This document shows, piece after piece, positions 8,817 through 16,699 of a stretch of 64,000 nt of DNA. Source of the stretch: a virus; the IMG/VR virus record IMGVR_UViG_3300021406_000010, positions 1 to 64,000 of that record; one strand, written 5' to 3'. The notes beneath the pieces are model-generated. The model saw nothing but the letters and a program-made list of their open reading frames with translations. It made no database searches and was not told the DNA's origin. Position numbers and translations under genes: made by a program. Positions within the stretch are counted from its first letter, which is position 1; the number at the start of each line of letters is the position of its first letter.

Positions 8817-11108
8817 TCAGCCTCCCTGGGCCGGGGCGTAGCGCTCGTAGTCGCACAGCGCGTCCCCGTCTTCCGGGCGCACCCCCAGCCGGGCGCGGAT
8901 GCCCACGTGCGGCGGGTCGGCATAGGCGCGGATCGGGTCGCCGGACGTCCAGGACCCCTTCCCGTCCCGGGCCAGGGCCTCGGACTCGGGCAGGTGCTCG
9001 ACCGGTCCCGGGACGGGAAGGCCGGCGGCGCTCGCGGTGACCCGCAGCCCCTCGGCCTCCGCCTCGTCGACCGCCCGCGCCAGCCTGGCCACCTGTCGCA
9101 CCCGGGCGGACCGGCGGAACAGCGCCCCGGGCTGCGGCATGCCCCTGCGGGCGGCGCGGGGCATCCCGTCGCGCTCCTCGTCGGACTCCGGCGGGCGCTG
9201 CGGCTCGTCGCCGGGCGGCCCTTCCCCCTCCGGCGGCGGCCCCTCCGGGGGCGCGTTCGGGTCCATGCCCTCCTCCTGCGCCTGCTGGGCCTCCTCCATG
9301 TCGGCCGGGACCGGCGCGAGGTCGGGCAGCGGCAGCGGCTGCGCGCCCATCCGGTCGATCATCAGCTGCTGCGCCGCCATCGCGGGCGGCACCCCCTCGA
9401 CCTGCGCCATGGGGGCGAAGTCGGCCATCAGGTCGGCGGGGACGGGCAGCCCGGCGTCGCGCAGCGCGATGAACGCGGCCTTCCGGGTCTCCTGCTGGGC
9501 GATGATGTCGGCGACCGCCTCGTCCTGGCACGCCTGCCGCTCCTCGTCCAGGTCAATGCCCAGTCCCCGGGTGCGGGTGCGGGCCGAGATCGGGAGGCCG
9601 GACGCCCGCAGCGCCTCGGTGAACTGCCGGACGACGTCCTCGTCCCGGAAGTTGAGGACCTTGTACTCCGGCTCGGGGACCAGCAGCCTGGGCTGCTCGG
9701 TGATCCGCTGCTCGCCGGTCTCCTCGTCGGCCTCCAGGACCTCCTCCATGACCACGTACCGGCGGCCGTTGCGCTCCTCATAGTCGTAGTGCTCCTGGGC
9801 CTCGGCGACCACCAGTGCCCGCTGCCGGAAGTGCCGCGAGATGTAGCGCTGGTAGTGCGTCATCAGCTGCTCGACCAGCTGCTTGTTCAGGGCGTCGGCG
9901 GCGTACGTCTCGCCCTCTCCCGCGCCCTGCAGGAAGGTGCGGGAGAGGCCGAACACCTGCAGGATCCTGTCCTCGATCCGCTCGAAGTCGGCGGACAGGT
10001 CCGGCATGTTCTCCCGGCCGAACACCGGCTCGATGTCGACCGCGAAGTTGTGGATCAGGGCGCGGAAGTCGCCTGCCAGGGCCGCGTCGAGGGCCAATTC
10101 GAAGTTTTCGAGGTCATCGTCGGTGGGGATCCAGGGGACCTCGGTCCCGAGGTCGGTGGCGGAGGCGCCCAGCTTGCAGAGGATGAGGGGGGTGTACAGC
10201 CGGTCGGCGATCGAGTCCATCGCCGTGTTGAGCATCTCCTGCTGCAGCATGCTCCTCATGGCCCTGGTGAGCAGCGGCAGCCCCCGCAGGTTGAAGGTGT
10301 CGCCCTTGAACTTCAGCTGCCGCAGCAGGATGTTGCTCACCGGCATGAAGGCGTTCTCGGCGGTGTAGGCGGCCAGCTCCGGGTACTCCTGGACCAGCTT
10401 GTTGTACTCCCAGGCGGGCTGGCGGGTGGTGAGGACCTGTCGGATCGTCCACGGCAGCCGGATGAAGTAGCGCGGCTCCTTCAGGAACGGCGACCGCTCC
10501 ACCTTCACGTCGTCGGGGTTGAGCAGCTCCTCATCGTCCCATATGCCCAGGTCCTCATTGAATGTCGCGAATGGCCACGCCTCCCCAGCGGTGTAGTACT
10601 CCCTCCCCATGTCCACCGTGAACTCGTGGTAGTCGAGGTTGTCCTCGCCGAAGAAGTGGTCGGTGTAGAAGTCGGCGAGCCGGGAGTCCTTGCACTTCAG
10701 GCTCATCCCGAGGACCGGGAACTTGGAGAAGATGTCGACGCAGGAGCCGACGATGGGGTCGGTCTGGTAGAGCAGCCGGCAGAAGGCCCTGACCTTAGCG
10801 AGCTCCTCGTTCTGGCTGAAGTCATAGGGGAGGTTGTTCTGCCGCCAGTAGAACAGCGGGTCTCGCGGGCGCCCTGTGGCGAACTGGATGTCGGACCCGC
10901 CACCGCCGGAGGCCCCCGCCCCGCCGGCCAGCGCGGTGCGCCGGGCCAGCATCGCCGAGCGGGCGTTGGCCCGGCGGTTCTTTATCGCCTCCCGCACGTC
11001 GTCGGTCATCTTCGGCTGGCCGTCGGCGCCCATCCCGATGCCGATGGTGGCCCCCAGCTGCCCCGCTACCGATGCCTGCCGGGCGCCCGGCACGTACGCC
11101 ACCCTCAT
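8817..11108 (-). CDS. Portal protein
   Basis: 763 residues from ATG 11108 (after CGGGAGGCAACCGC). It would form the dodecameric ring at the capsid vertex through which DNA passes. Portal-like features are the early segment ending in YQTDPIVGSCVDIFSKF, the basic/aromatic middle with LRGLPLLTRAMRSMLQQE, and ERIEDRILQVFGLSRTFLQG near residue 390, typical of the clip/stem region of large portals. The last 200 residues are acidic and Pro-rich (PPEGPPPEGEGPPGDEP) and include VTASAAG, a possible processing site. The usual partner, terminase, lies about 52 kb away on the same strand. Confidence 0.85.
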   Translation of the reverse strand: MRVAYVPGARQASVAGQLGATIGIGMGADGQPKMTDDVREAIKNRRANARSAMLARRTALAGGAGASGGGGSDIQFATGRPRDPLFYWRQNNLPYDFSQNEELAKVRAFCRLLYQTDPIVGSCVDIFSKFPVLGMSLKCKDSRLADFYTDHFFGEDNLDYHEFTVDMGREYYTAGEAWPFATFNEDLGIWDDEELLNPDDVKVERSPFLKEPRYFIRLPWTIRQVLTTRQPAWEYNKLVQEYPELAAYTAENAFMPVSNILLRQLKFKGDTFNLRGLPLLTRAMRSMLQQEMLNTAMDSIADRLYTPLILCKLGASATDLGTEVPWIPTDDDLENFELALDAALAGDFRALIHNFAVDIEPVFGRENMPDLSADFERIEDRILQVFGLSRTFLQGAGEGETYAADALNKQLVEQLMTHYQRYISRHFRQRALVVAEAQEHYDYEERNGRRYVVMEEVLEADEETGEQRITEQPRLLVPEPEYKVLNFRDEDVVRQFTEALRASGLPISARTRTRGLGIDLDEERQACQDEAVADIIAQQETRKAAFIALRDAGLPVPADLMADFAPMAQVEGVPPAMAAQQLMIDRMGAQPLPLPDLAPVPADMEEAQQAQEEGMDPNAPPEGPPPEGEGPPGDEPQRPPESDEERDGMPRAARRGMPQPGALFRRSARVRQVARLARAVDEAEAEGLRVTASAAGLPVPGPVEHLPESEALARDGKGSWTSGDPIRAYADPPHVGIRARLGVRPEDGDALCDYERYAPAQGG

Positions 11109-11111
11109 GCG

Positions 11112-11135
11112 GTTGCCTCCCGCACCTTCCGGGGG
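11112..11135 (-). promoter_or_regulatory. Portal leader: CCCG-N7-CGGG stem next to the ribosome binding site
   Basis: On the minus strand CCCCCGGAAGGTGCGGGAGG precedes ATG 11108. CCCG can pair with CGGG across GAAGGTG, taking up part of the Shine-Dalgarno GGGAGG. Near-identical leaders precede the genes starting at 46292 and 62856. Confidence 0.5.
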
Positions 11136-11143
11136 TTGCAATC

Positions 11144-11166
11144 AATGCGGGATTTATTGCTATACT
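11144..11166 (+). promoter_or_regulatory. Bidirectional promoter element
   Basis: GGGATTTATTGCTATACT matches the window-wide element. TGC-TATACT ends six bases before ATG 11173, so the rightward transcript should be leaderless. The element also lies upstream of the divergent portal gene. Confidence 0.55.
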
Positions 11167-11172
11167 TCAGTC

Positions 11173-11688
11173 ATGCACGGCTGGGAGCCGACAAGGCAAG
11201 GAGGCTTCCGCCGTACCCGACCGGGGGTAGCTCAGAGTCCTAAGAGCGCTGCGCGGATCACGCAGAGGACGGTTCCTGGCAAGGGCCTCCCCGGACTAAT
11301 CTTCACCTGGCGCGAGCCGCTCGGGCTGCCGGGCTGCCCCTACGTCCTCCGCTGGAGGGCGGAGGCGCCCTTCGGGTCAGTGCGGGTCCACCACTGGCTG
11401 AAGGCCGACGATGACCGCGCCTTCCACGACCACCCCTGGTGGTTCCTCACCGTCGTGCTCCGGGGCGGCTACGCTGACCGGTCGCCGGCCGGGGACGACG
11501 TCCTGCGGGCCGGGTCCGTCCGGTTCCGTCGCGCCCTGCACCGGCACACGGTCGTCCCCGGCGGGGATGGCGCCTGGACCCTGGTCATCACCGGCCCCAG
11601 GGCCAGGCCATGGGGATTCTGGCGGAACGGCAGGTTCATCAAGGCGAACAAGTGGTTCGCCAGCTTCGGGCACCACCCGTGCGGGTAA
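11173..11688 (+). CDS. Cupin-like protein, paralog of the protein at 39905
   Basis: 171 residues. The core HDHPWWFLTVVLRGGY with HHW before it and WTLVITGPRARPWGFWR later matches the protein at 39905-40360 (HDHPWAFISLVLAGGY, WTLVITGPRRAEWGFWR). The closely spaced histidines suggest a metal-binding double-stranded beta-helix. Substrate unknown. The first 45 residues are encoded by a sequence that folds like a tRNA, and the start is a predicted leaderless ATG. The 3' third overlaps the antisense peptidase gene. Confidence 0.65.
   Translation: MHGWEPTRQGGFRRTRPGVAQSPKSAARITQRTVPGKGLPGLIFTWREPLGLPGCPYVLRWRAEAPFGSVRVHHWLKADDDRAFHDHPWWFLTVVLRGGYADRSPAGDDVLRAGSVRFRRALHRHTVVPGGDGAWTLVITGPRARPWGFWRNGRFIKANKWFASFGHHPCG
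11221..11295 (+). other. tRNA-like cloverleaf (Ile GAT-like), probably not a functional tRNA
   Basis: CCGGGGG (11221) pairs with TCCCCGG (11288), GCTC with GAGC in the D arm, CTGCG with CGCAG in the anticodon arm and GGTTC with GGGCC in the T arm. The seven-base loop CGGATCA puts GAT at the anticodon position. Against a working tRNA: U33 is replaced by G, the D loop lacks GG and the T loop is CTGGCAA rather than TTCRANN. It lies inside the cupin reading frame. Confidence 0.3.
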
Positions 11689-12216
11689 GAACCGTTCCCA
11701 GCCCCTGGTCAGGCACCATTCTTCCCAGTTGCTGGGCTGGACGGTGCGCTCGCGGCCCGGTGGCCGGGGAAGCCCCGCCTTGTCGTGACCGTAGGCGGCC
11801 AGCGCCGAGCACACCGTCTCCCCGCGCACCAGGCCGTGATCGGGCAGCCACAATTCCCCCAGGTGCAGGTCCTCGGCGGCGTCGGCGGCGATGGCCTCCC
11901 AGTCGTACCGGTCGCCCAGCATGCCGCGCATGGTGACGGTCACAAGGCGGCGCTGCTCATCCGTCTTCGGCTGCGCCGCGTTCGACGTGGTCCAGGAGGA
12001 GGCCAGGTAGGCCGCCAGGTCTACCCAGCCCACCCCGCCGGGACGGCCCTCGACGCCCCACAGGGTACCGTTCGCGTCCGCGTGGTCCGCGACGGCGACG
12101 TGGTTGGCGACGTTCGGCTTGTCCTCCAGCGCCTCGCCGAGGCGGATCATCTCCGCCGCCCATCCCGTGGTCCGCACTACCAGGACGTCACCGGGCTGCA
12201 CCGCGAGGGCGGTCAC
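11377..12216 (-). CDS. Papain-like (permuted NlpC/P60 or YiiX type) peptidase/amidase
   Basis: 279 residues. VQPGDVLVVRTTGWAAEMI, NHVAVADH, WGVEGRPGGVGWVD and GETVCSALAAYGHDKAGL fit the small papain-fold enzymes common in actinophages and streptomycetes; His in NHVAV and Cys in TVCSA are the likely catalytic residues. Possible roles are cell-wall cleavage or de-amidation. About 105 C-terminal residues are antisense to the cupin gene and Pro/Gly-rich, so the real protein may end near 11690 with a lost stop. Confidence 0.6.
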   Translation of the reverse strand: MTALAVQPGDVLVVRTTGWAAEMIRLGEALEDKPNVANHVAVADHADANGTLWGVEGRPGGVGWVDLAAYLASSWTTSNAAQPKTDEQRRLVTVTMRGMLGDRYDWEAIAADAAEDLHLGELWLPDHGLVRGETVCSALAAYGHDKAGLPRPPGRERTVQPSNWEEWCLTRGWERFLPARVVPEAGEPLVRLDEPAVPPESPWPGPGAGDDQGPGAIPAGDDRVPVQGATEPDGPGPQDVVPGRRPVSVAAPEHDGEEPPGVVVEGAVIVGLQPVVDPH

Positions 12217-12374
12217 GGAGACCCGCTGCCCTGGCCCGGCTGCCCGGTGCCCCCGGGCAGCGCCTTCAGGTCAGTGACGTTCCGGCACCCGTCGCACCTG
12301 ACCCAGGCGCACTGGGGGTTCTGGCAATGGTCAGTGACCTTCCTGGACCCGCAGGTGCCGCACTGCCTGTCCAT
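12213..12374 (-). CDS. Zinc-ribbon protein, 53 residues
   Basis: ATG 12374 after GAGGAGGGGCG. CGTC, HCQNPQC and CDGC give six cysteines in paired spacing, typical of a small zinc ribbon, followed by a Gly/Pro tail. It overlaps the start of the peptidase gene by four bases. Function unknown. Confidence 0.65.
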   Translation of the reverse strand: MDRQCGTCGSRKVTDHCQNPQCAWVRCDGCRNVTDLKALPGGTGQPGQGSGSP

Positions 12375-12404
12375 CGCCCCTCCTCTCGTGCTTCCCTGGC
12401 GGGA

Positions 12405-12429
12405 GCCAGATGGCAATGTTCCCTGTAAT
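12405..12429 (-). promoter_or_regulatory. Promoter element, divergent copy
   Basis: On the minus strand ATTACAGGGAACATTGCCAT keeps the outer ATTACAG and TTGC-AT positions of the recurring element. It lies about 35-55 bases upstream of the 12374 start and downstream of the paralog array. Confidence 0.4.
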
Positions 12430-12449
12430 GATCATAGCGGCAGGGCGCC

Positions 12450-12914
12450 TCAGCCGTAGTGCCGGAAGTGGACGCTGTTCTTCTGGACGTCGCTCCACTG
12501 CGTGGCATAAACAGGGCCGAGGCCGTAGGGGTCGCCGCTCTCGGCGGCGCGCTGCATCTGGCCGCCCATGAACCTCACCACGTCGGGGTGCCGCAGTTCC
12601 CGCAGCGCCCTGTCCCCCACCTTCTCGTCGTCGTCTCCCAGGTCGGACCATCCCGTGGCGCCGGTGGGATCGCCCCCGTGATGCGCCATCATCGTCCAGC
12701 GGTTTCGCTCCGGGTCCAGGTGGAAGCCGAGCTTGTGCCCTGACTCCAGGTGCGCGTGATCGTCCGGCCAGTGCTCCTCGCCCGGGTACAGCCCCCGGCT
12801 CCGCAGGTCCTCCTGCACCCGGTGCGTGCGCGCCTGCAGCTCGCTGAACGGGATCGCCCAGTTCCCCCGGTGGCCCCGGTAGTGCGCCGGGTATGCGTTG
12901 TCGCGGTAGATCAT
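12450..12914 (-). CDS. E-x-G-H family protein, member 9 (154 residues)
   Basis: Contains LESGHKLGFHL, then WTMMAHHGGDPTG, SDLGDDDEKV and RHPDVVRFMGGQMQRAAESG. The same blocks in the same order occur in eight upstream neighbours. Start ATG 12914 after AAGGGACG. Last gene of the tandem array. Function unknown; conserved His, Glu and Trp could form an active or binding site. Confidence 0.7.
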   Translation of the reverse strand: MIYRDNAYPAHYRGHRGNWAIPFSELQARTHRVQEDLRSRGLYPGEEHWPDDHAHLESGHKLGFHLDPERNRWTMMAHHGGDPTGATGWSDLGDDDEKVGDRALRELRHPDVVRFMGGQMQRAAESGDPYGLGPVYATQWSDVQKNSVHFRHYG

Positions 12915-12923
12915 CGGCGTCCC

Positions 12924-13334
12924 TTAACCGTAGTGCCGGAAGGCGTGCGAGGGGTCCTGCTGCCACCTCTGGTCCATCGGGCTGGTGAGGCCATGCGGGT
13001 CCCCGGCCTCGGTCGCCCGCCGCCACTGGTCGCCCATGGCCTTCACCACGTCGCGGTGCCGCAGCTCAGCCTTCAGCCGCTCGGCGAACTGGCTGTCGTC
13101 AGCGCCGAGGTCAGACCTTATCCACGACCCGGTGGGGTCGCCGCCGTGACGGATTGAGAGGCTCCACCGCCTCTCGCCGGACTCCGGGTCCTGGTCGAGG
13201 GAGTAGTGGACATAGTGGCCGGACTCCAGCGGCCCGACCATCGGCCACCCGTCGCGCTCGGCCTCGGGGCTGAGGAGCCGGTGCCGGGCCAGCTGCCGCT
13301 TCACGTCGCTATAGCGCCCGGGGATTCCCGTCAC
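12924..13334 (-). CDS. E-x-G-H family protein, member 8 (136 residues)
   Basis: Has LESGHYVHYSL, WSLSIRHGGDPTG, SDLGADDSQF and RHRDVVKAMGDQWRRATEAG, closest to member 9; both end in FRHYG. GTG start overlaps the previous stop (GTGA). Probably a recent duplicate of its downstream neighbour. Confidence 0.7.
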   Translation of the reverse strand: MTGIPGRYSDVKRQLARHRLLSPEAERDGWPMVGPLESGHYVHYSLDQDPESGERRWSLSIRHGGDPTGSWIRSDLGADDSQFAERLKAELRHRDVVKAMGDQWRRATEAGDPHGLTSPMDQRWQQDPSHAFRHYG

Positions 13335-13834
13335 CGTTCCTCCCCGCTGCCCCGCAGCGCGACGCCCTCGGCGTCGTGGTGCACGTACTGCATGGTCCCC
13401 CGTCGCCTGCGCGGCCCCTGCTCACCCGTGCCCCGCATCTGCCCCGCCATCTCGCGGGTCACGTGACGGCAGCCCAGCTCCCGCTGCACCAGCCTGGGCA
13501 CCTCCTCATCGCGGGTGCCCAGGTTCACGTGCACCATAACCGGCGTGGCACGGTCGTCGCCGGGGTGCCAGACGTTCATCACCCACCCCTGGTCCTGGCG
13601 GGACAGCCCGACGCCCACGTGGTGCCCGGTCTCAAGATCGAAGCTCGGGGCGTCCACGGCGTAGCCATGGGAATCCCTGAAGTGCACCGGGAACCCGGCG
13701 GCGTGCATCTGGTCGCGGACGGACCGCAGCCGCCTGACCTGGTCGCGCTGGGTCAGGGAATCGCCGGGGAACAGCTTGTCGCTGCCCCGGAACCCGCCGT
13801 CATCGGACGCGAAGTGCCGGATCAGGTCATTCAC
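13331..13834 (-). CDS. E-x-G-H family protein, member 7 (167 residues)
   Basis: Begins MNDLIRHFASDD, the LIRHFA tag shared with members 4 and 6. Core LETGHHVGVGL, WVMNVWHPGDD, VNLGTRDEEV and CRHVTREMAGQM. Basic C-terminal tail. GTG start in a GTGA overlap. Confidence 0.7.
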   Translation of the reverse strand: MNDLIRHFASDDGGFRGSDKLFPGDSLTQRDQVRRLRSVRDQMHAAGFPVHFRDSHGYAVDAPSFDLETGHHVGVGLSRQDQGWVMNVWHPGDDRATPVMVHVNLGTRDEEVPRLVQRELGCRHVTREMAGQMRGTGEQGPRRRRGTMQYVHHDAEGVALRGSGEER

Positions 13835-14253
13835 CAGTCATCCTCATGAGAGCGGCGCTGGCCCCAGGGGTCATCGTCGGTGGCCAGGGGGCCACTCGAC
13901 CTGCGCACGTAGTCGAGGAACTCCGGGCTGCGGTAGCCTTCCGCGAGGCGGCGCGGGACGTCGGAGTCGACGGGGCCGAGGGGCATCCGGTACTCCATGC
14001 TGTCATCGCCGTTCACCCACCGGTCCTCCATGGGCCCGCGCGGCGGGGTGACGGCCGCCGCCCACTGGCCGAGGGCGTGATGCCAGGAAATGCCCGCCAG
14101 GTGGCCGCTCTCCATCGTCTGGCGGCGGGACAGCAGCCGCTGCCGCTTGACCTCGGCCAGGATCGCGTCCCGGCGCTCCTGGTGCTCGCGCATGCTTCCC
14201 GGTCGCCCGGACGCGGACGCGAAGTGCCGGATGAGGTCATCGCCGCGCGCCAT
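13831..14253 (-). CDS. E-x-G-H family protein, member 6 (140 residues)
   Basis: N-terminal DDLIRHFASASG, then MESGHLAGISW, WAAAVTPPRG and LGPVDSDVPRRLAEGYRSPEF. The most divergent member in its middle part, but block order is kept. TAATG overlap with the upstream gene. Confidence 0.65.
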   Translation of the reverse strand: MARGDDLIRHFASASGRPGSMREHQERRDAILAEVKRQRLLSRRQTMESGHLAGISWHHALGQWAAAVTPPRGPMEDRWVNGDDSMEYRMPLGPVDSDVPRRLAEGYRSPEFLDYVRRSSGPLATDDDPWGQRRSHEDDW

Positions 14254-14642
14254 TAGCCGTCCCTGAAGTCATGGAAGAAGTGACTGACGCCATGCCACTT
14301 CGACCGGGAGTGCAGGCGCTTGTCCCCTCGCGGGTCTCCCGCCCCGGCGGCGCGCTGCCATTGGTCCCCGAGGGCCCTCACGAAGGCGGGGCGGCGCAAC
14401 TGGTCCGCGACGCGGTCCGCCACCCCCTCGTCTTCCCGGCCGAGGTCCGCGATCACGGCGGACCCGCTGGGGTCGCCGGGATGCCAGGCCTGCATCTCCC
14501 AGCCGCCGCCCCACTTGCCGATGCCGTAGTTGTGGCCGGACTCCAGCTGGTTCAGGTCCGGGTCAGACGGGTGCTGGCGCCCGATCCCCTGGCCGCGCAG
14601 GTGCTGCAGGATCATGGCCTCCCTCGCCGGCTCGTCGCCCAT
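14253..14642 (-). CDS. E-x-G-H family protein, member 5 (129 residues)
   Basis: LESGHNYGIGKW, WEMQAWHPGDPSG, ADLGREDEGV and RRPAFVRALGDQWQRAAGAG: close to the family average. It lacks the LIRHFA tag. ATG 14642 overlaps the upstream stop (TAATG). Confidence 0.7.
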   Translation of the reverse strand: MGDEPAREAMILQHLRGQGIGRQHPSDPDLNQLESGHNYGIGKWGGGWEMQAWHPGDPSGSAVIADLGREDEGVADRVADQLRRPAFVRALGDQWQRAAGAGDPRGDKRLHSRSKWHGVSHFFHDFRDG

Positions 14643-15064
14643 TAGCCGAACCTCCTCGGCCAGGAGGGGTCGTCATCACGGGGATGCGCCATCTGCTCGC
14701 GCATCGCCCGCATGACGTCCCCGTGGCCGAGCCACTTCCTGGCCATGGCCCCGATGGCGTCCGGGTCACCGCCGAGGTCGGCCAGTATCACCCGGGGATT
14801 CCGGAATCGTGAAGGCCCCTCGCCTGTCCGCCCTATCGTGGGGTCCGGCTCGCGGGTCACCCACATGCGCCAGGTGCCGCGCTCGTGGTTGTAGGGGACG
14901 ATGATGTGGTGGCCGGTCTCGGTGCGCATCTCGTCCGACAGCCCGGCCGCGCGCAGCGAGGCGGCAGCCCGCTCGCGCCGGGCGTCCTCGCCGCCGGCGG
15001 CGAAGTGCCGGATGAGGTTCTCGCCGAACCACCCGTCGTCGGGAGGAACGCGTCCCCGTCCCAT
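14642..15064 (-). CDS. E-x-G-H family protein, member 4 (140 residues)
   Basis: GENLIRHFAAGGED near residue 15, then TETGHHIIVPY, WRMWVTREPDP, ADLGGDPDAI and GHGDVMRAMREQM. A 10-15-residue insertion follows the Trp block. Start ATG 15064 shares its A with the upstream TGA. Confidence 0.7.
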   Translation of the reverse strand: MGRGRVPPDDGWFGENLIRHFAAGGEDARRERAAASLRAAGLSDEMRTETGHHIIVPYNHERGTWRMWVTREPDPTIGRTGEGPSRFRNPRVILADLGGDPDAIGAMARKWLGHGDVMRAMREQMAHPRDDDPSWPRRFG

Positions 15065-15543
15065 CAGCGCTCCCCGTAGTGCGGGCCTGTCAGCCGCCTG
15101 CTGTGCAGCGCCGCGCCGCCATGGTCCACGACGCGCCCGTCCGGCTCGTCGCCGGACGGGTCGCCGTTGCCGAGCGCCCGCTTCCACTGGGCGGCTAGCC
15201 GCCCGACGACATTCGGGTGGGTCATGAAGTGCCGGAACCGGTCCGGCACCCGGGCGTCGTCCTCGCCCAGGTCGGAGGTGATCACCTCATTCGTCGGGTC
15301 TCCGGCGTGCGCAATGCTCACTTGCCAGCGGCGGGTATGCGAGTGCAGCCAAACGGAGAAGTTATGCCCCAACTCAGTACGGAACCCCTCAAGTCCTTCA
15401 GGGTAACCGCTGATGAGCCGCTGCCCGCGCAGGGCATCGTATACAGCGCTCTCGCGAGCAGCTCGCTCTCGGTTCGGGACACGGCCGGACGATCCAGAGA
15501 GCCTGTGCCTTTCCTCCTCGGGGGAGATATCCCACTCGCTCAC
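15064..15543 (-). CDS. E-x-G-H family protein, member 3 (159 residues)
   Basis: Charged N-terminal half, then TELGHNFSVWL, WQVSIAHAGDPT, SDLGEDDARV and THPNVVGRLAAQWKRALGNG. The family motif is E-L-G-H here, so the third residue varies. GTG start, 20 bases after the previous gene, with only a weak ribosome binding site. Confidence 0.7.
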   Translation of the reverse strand: MSEWDISPEEERHRLSGSSGRVPNRERAARESAVYDALRGQRLISGYPEGLEGFRTELGHNFSVWLHSHTRRWQVSIAHAGDPTNEVITSDLGEDDARVPDRFRHFMTHPNVVGRLAAQWKRALGNGDPSGDEPDGRVVDHGGAALHSRRLTGPHYGER

Positions 15544-15562
15544 CAGTCGCCCCGTACTCGCG

Positions 15563-15766
15563 TCAGCCCGCGTAGTAGGACGGGCTGCGCTTCCAGTCGC
15601 TGCGCGCCATGGTGCTCGCGTGGGCGGCGTCGCGGTGCCCGTCGTGGGCGGGCACGGTAATCACGTGGTTAGCCTGCTGCACCGTGACCATCGCCTCCTG
15701 GCCCGGCTCGATCGGCTCCCCGCATCCCGCGCAGGCGTGCTGGCTCTGGTTCCTGGCTGCTTCCAT
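15563..15766 (-). CDS. Possible separate zinc protein from an internal start (67 residues)
   Basis: In the same frame as the 272-residue gene, ATG 15766 follows a copy of the promoter element by seven bases. The product would be a self-contained module with CAGCGEPI, then H-x5-H (VPAHDGHRDAAH). Leaderless translation as at other element sites would yield it independently of the long protein. Confidence 0.35.
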   Translation of the reverse strand: MEAARNQSQHACAGCGEPIEPGQEAMVTVQQANHVITVPAHDGHRDAAHASTMARSDWKRSPSYYAG

Positions 15767-16381
15767 GGTCTTCATCTTAGCAAGGAAAGCTGTATCTTCG
15801 CGACCCGCCTCGCGGCGCAGCGCCGACAGCACCCGGGGATCATGACCGGAGGCGTGCGCGGCGAGGTGGCGGATGAGCTGGCCCTCGGTCAGCGGCTGGC
15901 CCTGCAGGCCCCGGTAGAGGGCGCCCTCCTTCTTGCCCTTCGGCGGCGGCTTCTTCTCGCCTTTGCCCTTCGGGAAGGGGGAGCCCTCGCTATCGTCATC
16001 GTCACCCGGCGACGGGGGCGCGCCCTCGCCGCCGGGACCAGCCTCCTCATCATCGCCAGGGGGCATGCCGCCTTCCTCGCCGCCTTCCTCCGGGGGCATG
16101 CCGCCGCCCACGGGCATCCCGTCCGGGCCGATCATGCCCGGATCCATGAGGCCGCCGTCGGGGCCGACGTCAGAAGGAGCGCCTGGGCCGCCGGGCATCT
16201 GGGGGGCGCCCGGGAAGGCCGGCTGGACGCGGACGATGTAGTTCTGTCCGCAGAAGGAGCACGCGATCGTCCCGTCACTCCTGCCCACCACTTGCCCTGA
16301 GCCGCAAAACGGACAATGAGACGTGATCAGGGGATCGCCTGGGTCGTGGGCCAACCTGGTGCCGATGCCACGTGCCGCCAT
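15563..16381 (-). CDS. Zinc-ribbon virion-type protein, 272 residues
   Basis: N-terminal CPFCGSGQ...CSFCGQNY is a four-Cys zinc ribbon, followed by a Pro/Gly/Met-rich acidic low-complexity stretch, a lysine-rich patch and LIRHLAAHASG, the tag also found in the E-x-G-H proteins. The ribbon followed by VRVQPAFPGAPQMPGG is seen in proteins near capsid genes of actinophages. A promoter-like element and a second zinc module lie inside the last 70 codons, so two products are possible. Confidence 0.65.
   Translation of the reverse strand: MAARGIGTRLAHDPGDPLITSHCPFCGSGQVVGRSDGTIACSFCGQNYIVRVQPAFPGAPQMPGGPGAPSDVGPDGGLMDPGMIGPDGMPVGGGMPPEEGGEEGGMPPGDDEEAGPGGEGAPPSPGDDDDSEGSPFPKGKGEKKPPPKGKKEGALYRGLQGQPLTEGQLIRHLAAHASGHDPRVLSALRREAGREDTAFLAKMKTMEAARNQSQHACAGCGEPIEPGQEAMVTVQQANHVITVPAHDGHRDAAHASTMARSDWKRSPSYYAG
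15774..15798 (-). promoter_or_regulatory. Promoter element inside a coding region
   Basis: The minus strand reads GATACAGCTTTCCTTGCTAA, matching the consensus through 18 of its core positions. Unlike most copies it lies inside a gene, where it encodes DTAFLAK. Confidence 0.5.
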
Positions 16382-16405
16382 GATGCCTCCTGGTCCTTCC
16401 GGGGA

Positions 16406-16699
16406 TCATGGCATCATGTCGCGCAGGCGCCGCATGATCCCCGGCTCGCACAGCTTCCGGCCTAGCACCCTCGCAACCGCGTCATCGTCATGGCCCAGGT
16501 GCAGGTGCACGACAAGGTCGCGGCCAGGCCAGGTGATGTTGGCCCACCACCACTCGTGCCGGGGATCCCTGCGGCCATGACCCATCCCGACCTGCACGTG
16601 GTGGCCGGACTCCAGCTTCTGCCGCTGGCTGGTGATCCCGGCCGCCAGGATCGAGTCCCACACGCGCACTAGCCGGGCCATGTCGCCGTCCCTGGTCAC
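16406..16699 (-). CDS. E-x-G-H family protein, member 2 (97 residues)
   Basis: Short form: LESGHHVQVGM, WWWANITWPG, LHLGHDDDAV and CEPGIMRRLRDMM. It lacks the C-terminal GDP-rich extension of members 3, 5, 8 and 9. GTG start in a GTGA overlap. Confidence 0.7.
   Translation of the reverse strand: MTRDGDMARLVRVWDSILAAGITSQRQKLESGHHVQVGMGHGRRDPRHEWWWANITWPGRDLVVHLHLGHDDDAVARVLGRKLCEPGIMRRLRDMMP

Noticed and set aside
8748-11243. 831-codon plus-strand frame
   Set aside because: Antisense to the portal gene, Leu/Arg/Val/Gly-rich, no domain.
11221-11295. Calling a functional tRNA-Ile
   Set aside because: Invariant U33 and the T-loop and D-loop signatures are missing, so it is listed only as tRNA-like.
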